Source: Acidobacteriaceae bacterium (GTDB taxonomy: Bacteria; Acidobacteriota; Terriglobia; Terriglobales; Acidobacteriaceae). Taken from it: DNA of 64,000 nucleotides. Positions 35,153 to 45,606 of the stretch are shown piece by piece; position 1 is the stretch's first letter, and each line of letters starts with the position of its first letter. A model generated the notes under the pieces. That model saw nothing but the letters and a program-made list of their open reading frames with translations. It was not told where the DNA came from and did no database searches. A program made the position numbers and the translations under genes. The DNA lies in NCBI GenBank assembly GCA_035944135.1, contig DASZBM010000001.1, positions 604,797 to 668,796 on the forward strand, in the 5' to 3' direction.

Positions 35153-36736
35153 ATGCAGGAAATGGTGTTTTCGATCATCGAGGGCGCTCCGGAAACCGGC
35201 GATGGAGTCCGCTTTCGTGCAGTCGACCCCTCAACGGGAGGAGAGATCGAGCCCGAGTTCGTGTCGGCGAGTTTGGATGAAGTAGCGCGCGCGGCAGAGG
35301 TGGCGTCTGCGGCGGCGCCTGTGTTTGCTGCGATCAGCGCACGGGAGCGCGCGCAGTTTCTGCGTGCGATTGCGGAGGAGTTGACGGCGGATGGTGCGGC
35401 GATCATCGCACGCGCGCAGCAGGAGACAGGATTGCCGCGGCCGCGACTGGAGGGCGAACTCGCGCGCACCACGGGACAGCTTCGGTTGTTTGCGGATGTG
35501 GTGGAGGAGGGCTCGTGGGTGGACGCGCGGATTGATGAGGCGATGCCTGAGCGCAAACCGCTGCCGCGTCCGGATGTGCGCTCGATGCTGCGGCCGATGG
35601 GGCCAGTGGCGGTGTTTGGAGCGAGCAACTTTCCGCTGGCGTTTTCGGTTGCGGGAGGAGATACGGCCTCGGCGCTGGCGGCAGGCAATCCGGTGATCGT
35701 GAAAGCGCACCCGGCGCATCCGGGGACAAGCGAGCTTGCGGGGCGAGCGGTTGTGCGTGCGATAGAGAAGAGCAAGCTGCCGGCCGGAGTGTTTGCGCTG
35801 CTGTTCGATAGCGGCATTGAAGTTGGTACGGCGCTGGTGAAACATCCTGCGGTGCAGGCGGTGGCGTTTACGGGCTCGGCGAGCGGCGGACAGGCGCTGA
35901 TGAAACTTGCTGCGACGAGGCCGCAACCGATTCCCTGCTATGCAGAGATGGGCAGCACGAATCCGCTGTTTGTGCTGCCGGGCGCGCTGCGGGAGCGCGG
36001 AGCAGAGCTGGCGAAGGGGTTGCAGACGTCGTTCACGCTGGGCTCCGGGCAGTTCTGCACGAAGCCGGGGCTGGTGTTTGTGCCGCAGCGGGATGCAGAT
36101 GAATTTTTGGGCACGTTGCGCGGCGGTGTTGATGCACTGGGCGCGCATGGGATGCTGACGCCGTCGATTGCGGAGCGCTATAACTCCGCGATAACGCGGC
36201 GGCGTAGCGCAGGACAGGCGGAATGGGTTGCGGGCTTCGAAGGCGAAGCGGCCGGCGATGGAGCGGCGCGAGGAGCGGCGGTGTTCAGTGTGCCACTCGC
36301 GAAGTTTGCGGCGAGTCAGGAGCTCGAGGAAGAGATCTTCGGGCCGACGACACTGCTGGTTCACTACGACCAGACGAGCGATCTCGTCGACGTTGCGAAG
36401 CGATTGCACGGACATCTAACCGCGACGATTCACGGTACGGAAGACGATCTGCGCGAGGCGTCGGAGCTGGTGCGCGTCCTGGAGACGAAGGTGGGACGGA
36501 TACTCTTCAACGGCTATCCGACGGGCGTGGAAGTCTGTCACGCGATGGTGCATGGGGGACCGTTCCCAGCGACTTCGGACAGCCGCACGACATCCGTCGG
36601 CACGCGCGCGATCACGCGATTTGCGCGGCCGGTATGCTACCAGGACTTTCCTGATACGGCACTGCCGATGGAGTTGCGACGGGGCAATTCGCTGGGGATT
36701 CAGCGCATGGTGAACGGGAAGTCGATACGCGAGTAA
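35153..36736 (+). CDS. 2,5-dioxovalerate (2-oxoglutarate semialdehyde) dehydrogenase
   Basis: 527 residues. This aldehyde dehydrogenase family member oxidises 2-oxoglutarate semialdehyde to 2-oxoglutarate, the last step of the Weimberg pathway. Features: FRAVDPSTGGEIEPEF, GPVAVFGASNFPLAFSVAGGD, AFTGSASGGQALM, CYAEMGSTNP with the general-base Glu, and the nucleophile Cys in LGSGQFCTKPGLV. GAGGTG lies six bases before the ATG. It faces the FAH-fold gene across 15 bases and shares its pathway. Confidence 0.9.
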   Translation: MQEMVFSIIEGAPETGDGVRFRAVDPSTGGEIEPEFVSASLDEVARAAEVASAAAPVFAAISARERAQFLRAIAEELTADGAAIIARAQQETGLPRPRLEGELARTTGQLRLFADVVEEGSWVDARIDEAMPERKPLPRPDVRSMLRPMGPVAVFGASNFPLAFSVAGGDTASALAAGNPVIVKAHPAHPGTSELAGRAVVRAIEKSKLPAGVFALLFDSGIEVGTALVKHPAVQAVAFTGSASGGQALMKLAATRPQPIPCYAEMGSTNPLFVLPGALRERGAELAKGLQTSFTLGSGQFCTKPGLVFVPQRDADEFLGTLRGGVDALGAHGMLTPSIAERYNSAITRRRSAGQAEWVAGFEGEAAGDGAARGAAVFSVPLAKFAASQELEEEIFGPTTLLVHYDQTSDLVDVAKRLHGHLTATIHGTEDDLREASELVRVLETKVGRILFNGYPTGVEVCHAMVHGGPFPATSDSRTTSVGTRAITRFARPVCYQDFPDTALPMELRRGNSLGIQRMVNGKSIRE

Positions 36737-36751
36737 AGCGCCGGAATTGCA

Positions 36752-37573
36752 TCAAGCAACGCGGTTTTCGAGCGTGCCGATGCCGTCGATGGAGATGCGA
36801 ATGAGATCTCCGTGCGCGAGCGTGAAGTCGTCGCCGGGAACGATGCCCGTACCGGTCATAAGGAATGCACCGTCGGGAAACGTGTTGTCGCGGAAGAGAT
36901 AATTCGCGAGCTCGGCGGGTTCGCGCTTGAGTTCGGCGAGTGTGGTTGTGCCGTCAAAGGCTGTGCTGCCGTTGCGAATGATTTCTATGCGGATGCTGGT
37001 GGATTTCGGCAAGGGCTCGCGGCTGAGCAGGACGCAGGGACCGATTGCGCAGCTTCCGTCATAGACCTTGGCTTGTGGCAAGTAGAGCGGGTTCTCGCCT
37101 TCGATGTCGCGCGAGCTCATGTCATTGCCGATGGTGTAGCCGATGATCTCGCCGCGGGGGTTGATGAGCAGCGTGAGCTCGGGTTCGGGAACGGACCAGT
37201 GGGCGTCGGAACGGATGCGAACGCTGGCGCCATGACCGACGACGCGGCGTGCGGTGGCTTTGAAAAAGAGCTCCGGACGAGCAGCGGAGTATACGCGATC
37301 GTAGAAGCTGCCACCGCCTGCGTCTTTCGACTCCTCCATGCGAGCGCTGCGGCTGCGGAAGTAGGTGACGCCAGCGGCCCAGACTTCCTGCGAGCCGATG
37401 GGCGCGAGGATCTCGCTGGCGTTTGGCGCTGCGACGGCAGGGGAGTTGAATGCGTTCTGCGCCAGAGAGAACGGATGACTGCTGCGTACCAGGTCATCGA
37501 AGCTCGCGTTGAGGGCATGAATGTTTCCGTGTTCTTCAACGAGAAGGCCATGCGTTGTTCTGTAAATCTTCAT
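36752..37573 (-). CDS. Fumarylacetoacetate hydrolase-fold protein, probable 2-keto-3-deoxy-pentonate dehydratase
   Basis: 273 residues. FAH-like core: [32 protein letters not shown], metal-binding acidic residues in [20 protein letters not shown] split over the usual spacing, [20 protein letters not shown] and [14 protein letters not shown]. This pattern fits the KdaD/XylX branch that dehydrates 2-keto-3-deoxy-D-arabinonate or -xylonate to 2-oxoglutarate semialdehyde. The start overlaps the dehydratase stop by four bases. Confidence 0.85.
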   Translation of the reverse strand: MKIYRTTHGLLVEEHGNIHALNASFDDLVRSSHPFSLAQNAFNSPAVAAPNASEILAPIGSQEVWAAGVTYFRSRSARMEESKDAGGGSFYDRVYSAARPELFFKATARRVVGHGASVRIRSDAHWSVPEPELTLLINPRGEIIGYTIGNDMSSRDIEGENPLYLPQAKVYDGSCAIGPCVLLSREPLPKSTSIRIEIIRNGSTAFDGTTTLAELKREPAELANYLFRDNTFPDGAFLMTGTGIVPGDDFTLAHGDLIRISIDGIGTLENRVA

Positions 37574-39558
37574 GACTGCTTTCCTTGCGAATTTTGTGCA
37601 CCGCGCGCGAGTCGGCCGACGATGGCGTCGGTGTCATAGATGCATCCTCCCCATACGCCGCCGCTGGCTTCCACGAGGGCGGCCCAGAGGCGTGTGTCGG
37701 CGGGCAGAGCCGGGTGTGGTGCGAGGTCGGGACGGGGTTCACGTGCAGCAAGCCGACGCACACCTTCATCGGCGGTAAATCTCTCGTCGCCTTCGCCGAT
37801 GAGATTGACACGTCCGTGCAGCGCGTTGCGATCGACGGCGATTTCGATCCAGTCGCCATCGCGCAAGCGGCCTATGGGGCCGCCGGCGAGCGCTTCGGGA
37901 GAGATGTGACCGATACAGGCGCCTGTGGAGACACCGCTGAAGCGAGCGTCGGTGAGCACGGCGACGTGCTTGCAGAATGGCAGTGCCTTGAGCGCGGAGG
38001 TGATCTGGTAGATCTCCTGCATTCCTGCGCCAAGCGGGCCGCTGCAGATGAGGACGAGGACGTCACCATGGGCAATCTCGCCGCGTTTGATGGCGGAGAT
38101 TGCGGCTGCCTCGGTGATGAAGACCTTCGCGGGGCCTTCGTGGCGGAATGAGTTGTCTGCGTCGATGAGCGATGGATCGATGGACGTGCTTTTGATGACG
38201 CTTCCTTCGGGCGCGAGATTCCCAACAGGAAAGCAGACGGTTGAGGTGAGGCCGCGCGAGCGTGCGCGGTCGGGCGAGAGGATCACGTCGTCGGCGTCGA
38301 CGCCGTCGATCTCGCGAAGGCGTTGCTTCATTGCGCGGCGGCGTTCGCTCTGCTCCCACCAGTCGAGCGAGTGCGCGAGCGTGTCGCCGCTTGCGGTGAG
38401 GACGCTGGTATCGAGCAGGCCGGCGCGCCGCAAGTGCAGCATGACCTCGGGAACTGCGCCCGCGAGAAAGACCTGCACGGTGGCGAAGTTGCGCGGGCCG
38501 TTCGGGAGTGCATCGACCAGGCGTGGGACCTCGCGATTGGCGGACTCCCAGTCGGCGCGTGTGGGACGGCGCAAGCTTGCAGCGTGTGCGATTGCAGGAA
38601 TGTGCAGCAGGAGATTCGTCGACCCGCCAAACGCTGCGTAGACGACCATGGCATTGCGGATTGCAGCGTCTGTCAGGATGTCGCGCGTGCCAAGTCCGAG
38701 TTGCGCGAGCCGCAGCAAGGCGCGCGCCGAGCGTGTCGCGGCCTCCTGCCAGATGGGTTGGCCCGATGGCGCGAGCGCAGTATGTGGAAGCGAGAAACCA
38801 AGCGCTTCACCGACGACCTGCGAGGTCGCCGCAGTGCCGAGAAACTGGCAGCCGCCGCCTGGGCTCGCGCAGGCGCGGCAACCCATCTCGGCGGCGTACT
38901 CCTCGGTGATCTCGCCTTGTGCGAAGCGCGCGCCGATGGTTTGCACGCGGCCGGCGTCTTCGCCTTCGTCGGGCAGCAGCGTGACGCCGCCGGGTACGAG
39001 CACACTGGGCAGTGCGCCGCCGGAAGCAATCGCCATCATCATCGCGGGAAGGCCCTTGTCGCAGGTGGCGATGCCGAGCACGCCACGGCGCTGCGGAAGC
39101 GAGCGCATGAGTCGGCGAAGAACCATCGCGGCATCATTGCGGTAGGGCAGCGAGTCGAGCATGCCCTCGGTGCCTTGGGTCCGGCCATCGCAGGGGTCCG
39201 TGCAGGCGCCGGCGAAGGGTATTGCGTGCAGTCGTCGAAACTCGCGCGCGGCTTCCGCGACTAGAAGACCGACCTCCCAGTGGCCGGTGTGAAAGCCGAG
39301 TGCGATGGGCGTTCCGTCAGCCGCGCGCACGCCACCGTGAGTGCTCAGGATGAGGAATTCCGGATCGAGCAGCCGCGCGGGCTCCCAGCCCATGCCAGCG
39401 TCCTGCGAGAGCCCGAAGAGATTGCCGGAGGGTTGCGTGAGAAGCATCTCCGGCGTGATGGGTAGGATGCCTTCGGGGCCTTTGGCGTGTGTGCGGACGT
39501 CGGCGAAAAGCGACGGGTCGTTTTCGAGCACGTCCCGCAGAGGCAGCGGCTCAGGCAT
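37570..39558 (-). CDS. yjhG: YjhG/YagF family D-xylonate dehydratase
   Basis: 662 residues, an IlvD/Edd family member with Fe-S cluster. It closely follows E. coli YjhG/Yag[69 protein letters not shown] (split), [14 protein letters not shown] with a cluster Cys, [19 protein letters not shown] with another, and [18 protein letters not shown]. It dehydrates D-xylonate (or a related pentonate) to the 2-keto-3-deoxy acid. Its start overlaps the transporter stop by eight bases. Confidence 0.9.
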   Translation of the reverse strand: MPEPLPLRDVLENDPSLFADVRTHAKGPEGILPITPEMLLTQPSGNLFGLSQDAGMGWEPARLLDPEFLILSTHGGVRAADGTPIALGFHTGHWEVGLLVAEAAREFRRLHAIPFAGACTDPCDGRTQGTEGMLDSLPYRNDAAMVLRRLMRSLPQRRGVLGIATCDKGLPAMMMAIASGGALPSVLVPGGVTLLPDEGEDAGRVQTIGARFAQGEITEEYAAEMGCRACASPGGGCQFLGTAATSQVVGEALGFSLPHTALAPSGQPIWQEAATRSARALLRLAQLGLGTRDILTDAAIRNAMVVYAAFGGSTNLLLHIPAIAHAASLRRPTRADWESANREVPRLVDALPNGPRNFATVQVFLAGAVPEVMLHLRRAGLLDTSVLTASGDTLAHSLDWWEQSERRRAMKQRLREIDGVDADDVILSPDRARSRGLTSTVCFPVGNLAPEGSVIKSTSIDPSLIDADNSFRHEGPAKVFITEAAAISAIKRGEIAHGDVLVLICSGPLGAGMQEIYQITSALKALPFCKHVAVLTDARFSGVSTGACIGHISPEALAGGPIGRLRDGDWIEIAVDRNALHGRVNLIGEGDERFTADEGVRRLAAREPRPDLAPHPALPADTRLWAALVEASGGVWGGCIYDTDAIVGRLARGAQNSQGKQS

Positions 39559-40894
39559 TCGCGGCCTCCTTCAGCGGATTGACTTGCGGCGGCTTTGGAA
39601 GCCAGATGATGAGCAGCGCGGAGATCACCAGAAAGAGTGACATAACGAGATATCCCGGGCGCTCACTGCCGGTAAATGCTCGCAGCCAGCCAACGACGTA
39701 GACGCCTGCGAACGCTCCCAATCCTCCGGCGCTGTTGACCAATGCCATGACTTCGCCAACGCGATTCTGCGGAATACGCTCCGGCATGATGGCGAAGAAC
39801 GGACCATAGGGTGCGTACATTCCGCCACCTGCGATTAACAGACAGATATAGGCGCCGAGAAAGCCGTGGGGTTGCAGCAGGAATGATCCCAGCAATGCGA
39901 TGCCGGAGATCAACAGAGGTGGCCAGACGAAGCGCCGCCTGTGCAGCGAGCGATCCGAGAATTGCGCGACGATGAGCATCAGCGTAATCGCAACGAGATA
40001 GGGTGCGGCGGACACCAGGCCGGTGCGTCCCATGGTGAGCGAGGCTCCCTCGCGCACAATCGTTGGTAGCCAGAGGACAAAGCCGTATACGCCGAGGCTC
40101 CAACAGAAGTATTGAATCGAGAGCACGATGACATCTTTGCGCAGAAGAGCTGTGCGGAGTGTCTGGGTCGTGGCATGCGCGGAGGCAGGAAGCTCGCGCT
40201 GCTCGGTTGCGAGCTGCGCTGTGAGTCGCTCCGCCTCGTCTGCCGGAAGCCAGCGAGCGTCCGTGGGATGCTCCCGAACGAAGAGCATCCAGATGAGGGC
40301 CCAAAGAATTGAAGGCACGCCCTCGAAGATGAAGGTACGCTGCCACCCGAAGCGTTGTATGAGAAAGCCGGTGATGGCGGACATCCAGAGCACTGTGACG
40401 GGATTGCCAAGCATCAGCAGCGTATTGACGCGGGAGCGGTCTGCGCGTGTGAACCAGCGTGTGAGGATGAGCAGGAGCGCGGGAAAGATGATGCTCTCGG
40501 CGACGCCGAGGAGAAAGCGATCGATCGCCAGCATCCAGAAGATGCGGAGCACGCCAGTCAGTGCAGCAAGTGCTCCCCAGAGAACAAGTGAGAAACCGAC
40601 GAGCCGTGTGCAACTGAATCGGCGCGCGGCGACGATCCCGGGAACCTGGAAGAAGAAATAGCCCAGGAAAAAGAGCGCGCCGAGGAGAGAGTTCTTGCCG
40701 CCGGTGATGTGCAGTGTCTCTGCCATACCTGCGGCAGCGCCGAAGCCATAGTTGGCGCGGTCGAGATAAGCGAGGCTGTAGGTGATAAACACGGCGACCA
40801 ACAGCCAGCGACGGCGTCCCCAGCGCGTGGGCTCAGCGGCAGGCGCTGCCGCGTGGATTACTGGAACATCGCGAGTTCGCAGGACGGCACACAC
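39551..40894 (-). CDS. MFS transporter, probable aldonate/hexuronate (ACS family) permease
   Basis: About 447 residues from GTG 40894. Twelve hydrophobic segments; the ACS-family pattern [15 protein letters not shown] after helix 1, the [14 protein letters not shown] loop and [11 protein letters not shown] near helix 8-9. It probably imports pentonates or uronates for the dehydratases that follow in the same operon. The frame is open to ATG 41005, but that stretch (40900-41000) is AT-rich and has no transporter similarity, so the true start is uncertain. Confidence 0.86.
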   Translation of the reverse strand: MCAVLRTRDVPVIHAAAPAAEPTRWGRRRWLLVAVFITYSLAYLDRANYGFGAAAGMAETLHITGGKNSLLGALFFLGYFFFQVPGIVAARRFSCTRLVGFSLVLWGALAALTGVLRIFWMLAIDRFLLGVAESIIFPALLLILTRWFTRADRSRVNTLLMLGNPVTVLWMSAITGFLIQRFGWQRTFIFEGVPSILWALIWMLFVREHPTDARWLPADEAERLTAQLATEQRELPASAHATTQTLRTALLRKDVIVLSIQYFCWSLGVYGFVLWLPTIVREGASLTMGRTGLVSAAPYLVAITLMLIVAQFSDRSLHRRRFVWPPLLISGIALLGSFLLQPHGFLGAYICLLIAGGGMYAPYGPFFAIMPERIPQNRVGEVMALVNSAGGLGAFAGVYVVGWLRAFTGSERPGYLVMSLFLVISALLIIWLPKPPQVNPLKEAANA

Positions 40895-41062
40895 GCACAG
40901 GAAGTATACGCAGCCGGATCGAGAGCAGACGCGGTGTACATTTCTTCGCCGCGCAGTGTGAATTTGGGTAGTGTATTGAGTGCAACCTGACATTCTTCGC
41001 GGCAATGTTTGAGCGGCGGCTCCGCGTTTACGCGAGCTGGATGCGAAAGGAAAGCGCCTTCG

Positions 41063-42690
41063 ATGAGCGTGACGAGACGGGATTTTCTCCTGAGGGTTGG
41101 CGCTGCTGGTGGCTATAGCGCGACGTTCCTTGCGATGCAGGGACTGGGGCTTATGCAGCCAAGCCGAGCAGTTGCCGTTCCGCTTGCCGCGCCAGGCTCG
41201 GGCAAAGGTGTGCGTGTCGTGGTGCTCGGCGGTGGGATCGCAGGGCTTGTCGCGGCCTATGAATTGCGTGCGCTGGGCTATGACTGCACACTGCTGGAGG
41301 CGCGCGGGCGCCCAGGTGGACGGAACTGGACTGTGCGCAGCGGTGATGTGGTCGAGTTAACCGATGGATCGAAGCAGCGCTGCGAGTGGGACGCGGGCAA
41401 TTACCAGAACTTTGGTCCAGCCCGACTGCCGTCGATTCATCCGACGATGCTCGGCTACTGCAAAAAGCTTGGCGTCGAGATGCAGGTCGAGGTGAACATG
41501 AGCCGCTCCGCGATGTTGCAGAACGACAACGCCAACGGCGGCAAGCCCGTTGTCATGCGGCAGGCGGAGAATGACACGCGCGGCTTTGTGAGCGAGTTGC
41601 TTGCCAAATGTGTTGCGAGAGGCGCGCTCGATCAGGAGCTCTCGAGCGATGACCGCGATCGCATGCTGTCGTTCCTGCGCATCTACGGCCCGCTGGACGA
41701 TGCAGGCAAGTACACGGGCAGCGATCGCGCGGGGTATCTGCGCACACCGGCCGTTGAGGATTCGGGTGTGCTGAGTCAACCTATCGACTTACACACGCTG
41801 CTGCTTGAGGACTTCTGGCAGGGCATCCTGTTTGACGAAGTATTCGACATGCAGGCGACAATGTTTCAGCCCGTCGGCGGCATGGATCGGATTCCGTATG
41901 CGTTTGCGAAGTCGCTCGGATCGATTGTGCGTTACAACTCGCCTGTGACCGAGCTGCGCAAGACGAGCAACGGTGTGCGCGTCGGCTATTTGCGTGATGG
42001 TGCGCCTGCAAGCATCGAAGCAGACTACTGCGTGTGCACGATCCCGCTCACAATCCTTCGCAAGATTCCGAACGGTTTGAGCGTGCCTTACAAGAAGGTG
42101 ATCGACGAATGCACGTACGCCGCCGCGTTCAAAATTGCGTGGGAGAGCCGGCGCTTCTGGGAGCAGGACTACAACATCTATGGCGGGCTGGAGTTCTGCA
42201 ACATTGGGCTGAGCCCTGTGTGGCTGCCTTCGGCGGGCATGTTCTCGGATCGCGGCGTGCTGGTCAGCGGATACGGCTTCGACACCCCGCCGGAGTTCGG
42301 CGCTCTGAGCTTTCAGCAAAAGCTGGCAGAGAGCCGCAAGTCCGTTGAGCGGCTGCATCCGGGGCACGGCAAGGAGCTAACAAAGCCGCTGTACGTGAAC
42401 TGGGGTTCGTTCCGTGCAACGAGGGCGCGTGGATTAGCAGCTATGGACCGATGCAGGATGAGTGGATCAATGACGAGCCAGCGCGACAAGACGGCGCTGC
42501 ACGCGCAAATGTGGCCGGCTATCAGACTCTGCTGCAGCCCGATGGAGCCATCTACTTCGCGGGCGACCACGTGAGCCACATCGTGGGATGGCAGGAGGGT
42601 GCAGCACTGAGCGGCCTGCGTGCGGTGCGCGAGATCTCGGAGCGCACAAAGGCTGCTCGCCTGGCGTCGCGGTCCCCTGCTGCCGGTTGA
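41063..42690 (+). pseudogene. Tat-exported flavin monoamine/amino-acid oxidase, frameshifted
   Basis: From ATG 41063 the protein begins with a Tat signal (SVTRRDFLLRVGAAGGY) and FAD-binding VRVVVLGGGIAGLVAAYEL, with GRPGGRN, and follows the L-amino-acid/monoamine oxidase pattern to VNWGS near 42403-42409. There the reading frame leaves this family. The family sequence resumes one frame back (VPCNEGAWISSYGPMQ, later GAIYFAGDHVSHIVGWQEGAALSG) and runs to 42690. One base appears missing near 42404-42411. It may be a real inactivation or a sequencing error. The intact enzyme would oxidise amines or amino acids outside the cytoplasm, making peroxide and ammonia. It meets a Tat-exported aminotransferase at its end. 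Confidence 0.85.
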
Positions 42691-42696
42691 TCGGCG

Positions 42697-43953
42697 TTAC
42701 GAAGATTGCCGATATCGCACGCCGTCACGGTGCAGACGGAGCGGTTCTGCAGTGGCGCTCTCAACCGGCGGCGCGTCCATCACCTGTTTGAACGCAGTAC
42801 GGAACTTCGCCATCTCCTCGGGTGTGCCGACGGTGATGCGCACGGCATTTGGCCACACTGGCCACGTGCGGCCGATGTAGACATTCTTTGCACGCATCGC
42901 GTCCATCACACCGCGGCCGTTGCGGCCGGTGTCGATCATGAAGCAGTTCGAGATTGGATCGCCGATGACCTTGTAGCCGTGCAGCTTTAGCCACGCTAGC
43001 GTTTCATTGCGGTTATCGGTGAGGATTTTCTTGCGCGCAGCGACGAGGTTCGCATCAAGCAAAGACGCGTTTGCAGCGCCGGAACCCGTGACGGGCATCG
43101 GATTCTCGCCATACAGCGAAAGTTTGTCAAGCAGATCAGGACGCGCGAGGGCAAATCCGCAGCGCAGCCCTGCCATGCCGTAGATCTTCGAGAAGGTGCG
43201 GAGCACGACGATATCCTTGCCTGCGATGACCTGATCGATGACGTCGGGCGCATCGGCAAAGTGAATGTACGCTTCGTCGACTAGCAGCACTGACCCCTTC
43301 GGTTTGTTCTCGAGCGCCCACAGGATGTCCTTCTTGCTCGTGAGCGTACCCGTAGGGTTGTTTGGATTGCAGATGTAGATCACACCGGCGTTCGGATCGG
43401 CGGCGACCATTGCCTTGATGTCATGCGCATAGTCCGCCGTGAGAGGAACCTTGTGAATCTTTGCGCCGGAATAATTTGCGGCGGCCATCGGCGCTTCATA
43501 CGAGGGGTCGGCGATGACGAGGCTGCGCGTAGGTGAGGTGAAGGCCAGCACGGTGTAATGCAGCGGCTCTGACGAGCCCGCATAGACCGCGATGGAATCC
43601 TCGCTGAGGTTGTGCTGCGAAGCGAAGGTCTTCACCAGCTTGTCGGTCTCGCCATAAAAATCGTACCTGCCGCCGGTGGGAACAAGCTGGGCGATCGCTT
43701 CGCGTGCCGCCTGGCAGGGGCCAAGCGGGTTCTCGTTCGCGTTGATCAGAACGGCGTCGGGAGGTGGATTGAGGAAGAAGTCGTGGCGGCCTCCTGCCGG
43801 GGCAGCTTTGGCAATTGCCTGCTGCGCTGCGCGGGCGAAGTGCGCTTCGGTGAGGATGGGCGTCGCTGCGGCGATTGCGGCATAGCGGAGAAAGCTGCGG
43901 CGGCTCGGCGCCGAGATGGTGGAGATTGCAGAATCCTCGGAGTGCTGTCTCAT
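42697..43953 (-). CDS. Tat-exported PLP-dependent aminotransferase (HisC-like)
   Basis: 418 residues from ATG 43953, with GAGGAG six bases upstream. Twin-arginine signal SRRSFLRYAAIAAATPIL, then a class I/II aminotransferase core: LINANENPLGPCQAAREAI, GGRYDFYGETDKLV, ICNPNNPTGTLTSK, VDEAYIHF, and LRTFSKIYGMAGLRCGF with the PLP Lys. It resembles histidinol-phosphate aminotransferase, but HisC is cytoplasmic; the signal means a folded, PLP-loaded enzyme is exported. The substrate is probably a free amino acid outside the cytoplasm (inference). Convergent with the Tat-exported oxidase. Confidence 0.88.
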   Translation of the reverse strand: MRQHSEDSAISTISAPSRRSFLRYAAIAAATPILTEAHFARAAQQAIAKAAPAGGRHDFFLNPPPDAVLINANENPLGPCQAAREAIAQLVPTGGRYDFYGETDKLVKTFASQHNLSEDSIAVYAGSSEPLHYTVLAFTSPTRSLVIADPSYEAPMAAANYSGAKIHKVPLTADYAHDIKAMVAADPNAGVIYICNPNNPTGTLTSKKDILWALENKPKGSVLLVDEAYIHFADAPDVIDQVIAGKDIVVLRTFSKIYGMAGLRCGFALARPDLLDKLSLYGENPMPVTGSGAANASLLDANLVAARKKILTDNRNETLAWLKLHGYKVIGDPISNCFMIDTGRNGRGVMDAMRAKNVYIGRTWPVWPNAVRITVGTPEEMAKFRTAFKQVMDAPPVESATAEPLRLHRDGVRYRQSS

Positions 43954-44148
43954 GAGAAGCTCCTCTCTTGGGGACGTGCCAAGGTCAACCGCGTAAAACG
44001 ATGGCGAGGGGAAATCGTGAGTTGACTCTATCCCAAAATCTGCCCGGCGTGCAGATTTTACGCCCGGCAGTCGATTCGAGGCTCCAACAAAGAAGTGCCG
44101 CCGTTGTGGCAGCACCTTTCGTCGGAAGCTTTGGATTTCAAGCCAATT

Positions 44149-44847
44149 TTAGCGGCCAGCCTCGTCGGCTGCTGCAGCGGCGGCGGCATTCGCAGCAAAA
44201 TGGTGCCGGACGTCCGCTCCGCTGACCCAGAAGATCACGTCTTCGGCAATGTTCGTGGCATGATCGCCGACGCGCTCCAGGTTACGGGAGATCACAAGAG
44301 CGTTGAGCGCCTCCGGCGTGCGCTCCGGGTGCTGCTGAATGAGCGCGCCGAGCGTACTGAAAGCATCCCTGTTCAGCTCGTCGACCTGATCGTCCAGCAG
44401 AAGGACGCTCTGAGCCATTTCCGTGTCTGCTTCGATAAACGATTGCAGCGCCTTGCGAATCATCGCTGTAGAAAGCTGGGCGAGCTTGGGAATGTCAACC
44501 GGAAGCTCCTGCGCAGAGAGCCCGCTGAGGTCCTTGCATCGGTTGGCGATGTTCACGGCCTGATCGCCCACTCGCTCGAGGTCCGCATTGATGCGAATGA
44601 CGGCGAGGATGAAGCGCAGGTCGACGGCCATGGGCTGCTCCATGGCGAGCAGGTCGAGCGCGAGCTGATCAATCTCATGCTCCATGCGATTGATCGCCGG
44701 CTCGGAGAGCGAAACCAGCTCGCACAGATCCATGTCGCGGGAGGAGTACGCCTCGGTCGCGCGCTGGATGGCCTGCTCTACAAGGCCGGCCATGACGAGC
44801 AGGCGTTCCTTCAATTCATCGAGTTTCTGCTGGAATTTGATGCGCAT
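44149..44847 (-). CDS. phoU: Phosphate signalling protein PhoU
   Basis: 232 residues, two repeats of a three-helix bundle. The metal-binding E-x-x-x-D-type helices are visible (NADLERVGDQAVNIANR and RNLERVGDHATNIAEDV). PhoU links the PstSCAB transporter to PhoR and lowers Pho activation when phosphate is plentiful. Its start overlaps the pstB stop by one base, so it is translationally coupled. An alanine-rich tail follows. Confidence 0.95.
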   Translation of the reverse strand: MRIKFQQKLDELKERLLVMAGLVEQAIQRATEAYSSRDMDLCELVSLSEPAINRMEHEIDQLALDLLAMEQPMAVDLRFILAVIRINADLERVGDQAVNIANRCKDLSGLSAQELPVDIPKLAQLSTAMIRKALQSFIEADTEMAQSVLLLDDQVDELNRDAFSTLGALIQQHPERTPEALNALVISRNLERVGDHATNIAEDVIFWVSGADVRHHFAANAAAAAAADEAGR

Positions 44848-45605
44848 CAGCCAAACCTCCCCGTGATGTAATCCTCCGTCCGCTTGTCGGAAGGGTTGGT
44901 AAAGAGCTTATCCGTTGCATCGAACTCCACCAGACGGCCCATAAGGAAGAATCCAGTCCGTTCTGCCACGCGCGCTGCCTGCTGCATGTTGTGCGTGACG
45001 ATGACGATCGTGTACTGGCTCTTCAGCTCAAAGATCAGGTCTTCAATTTTAGCCGTAGAAACGGGGTCAAGCGCGCTCGCCGGCTCATCCATCAAGAGCA
45101 CCTCGGGGTCGACCGCGAGAGCGCGCGCGATGCAGAGGCGCTGCTGCTGTCCGCCGGAGAGGCTCGCGCCGGACTTCTTCTTCAGGTCGTCCTTCACCTC
45201 GTCCCACAAGGCGGCCTGCTTCAGCGAGCGCTCAACGACCTCATCGAGCACGCGCTTTTTGCGGTAGCCATTCAGCTTCAGTCCGCTCGCAACGTTGTCG
45301 TAGATGGTCATCGACGGAAACGGGTTCGGCCGCTGGAAGACCATGCCGACGCGGCGGCGGATCTCGACCGGCGTGGCGTCCTGATAGATGTCGACTTCTC
45401 CCATACGCACGGAGCCTTCGGCGCGAGCGATGGGGTTCGTCTCATGCATGCGGTTCAGGCAGCGCACGAAGGTAGACTTGCCACAGCCCGATGGCCCGAT
45501 CAGCGCGGTGCACTGGTTGGCCCGGATGTGCAGGGTCACGTCTTTGAGCGTGTGCACCTGCCCGTACCAGGCGTTGAGATTTTCGACGCGAATGTCGACA
45601 CCCAC
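44847..45605 (-). CDS. pstB: Phosphate ABC transporter ATP-binding protein PstB
   Basis: 252 residues. Walker [10 protein letters not shown], the Q-loop, signature LSGGQQQRL, Walker [15 protein letters not shown] and the H-loop [11 protein letters not shown] are all intact. The PstB-specific stretch [19 protein letters not shown] is present. It powers uptake through PstC and PstA in the inner membrane. It lies one base after pstA and overlaps phoU by one base. Confidence 0.97.
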   Translation of the reverse strand: MGVDIRVENLNAWYGQVHTLKDVTLHIRANQCTALIGPSGCGKSTFVRCLNRMHETNPIARAEGSVRMGEVDIYQDATPVEIRRRVGMVFQRPNPFPSMTIYDNVASGLKLNGYRKKRVLDEVVERSLKQAALWDEVKDDLKKKSGASLSGGQQQRLCIARALAVDPEVLLMDEPASALDPVSTAKIEDLIFELKSQYTIVIVTHNMQQAARVAERTGFFLMGRLVEFDATDKLFTNPSDKRTEDYITGRFG

Positions 45606-45606
45606 C

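Noticed and set aside
37570..39558. Dihydroxy-acid dehydratase IlvD of branched-chain amino acid synthesis
   Set aside because: The length (662) and the N-terminal pattern follow YjhG/YagF, and the neighbours are pentonate genes.
42697..43953. Biosynthetic histidinol-phosphate aminotransferase HisC
   Set aside because: A Tat signal is present and no his gene is near; only fold-level similarity supports HisC.
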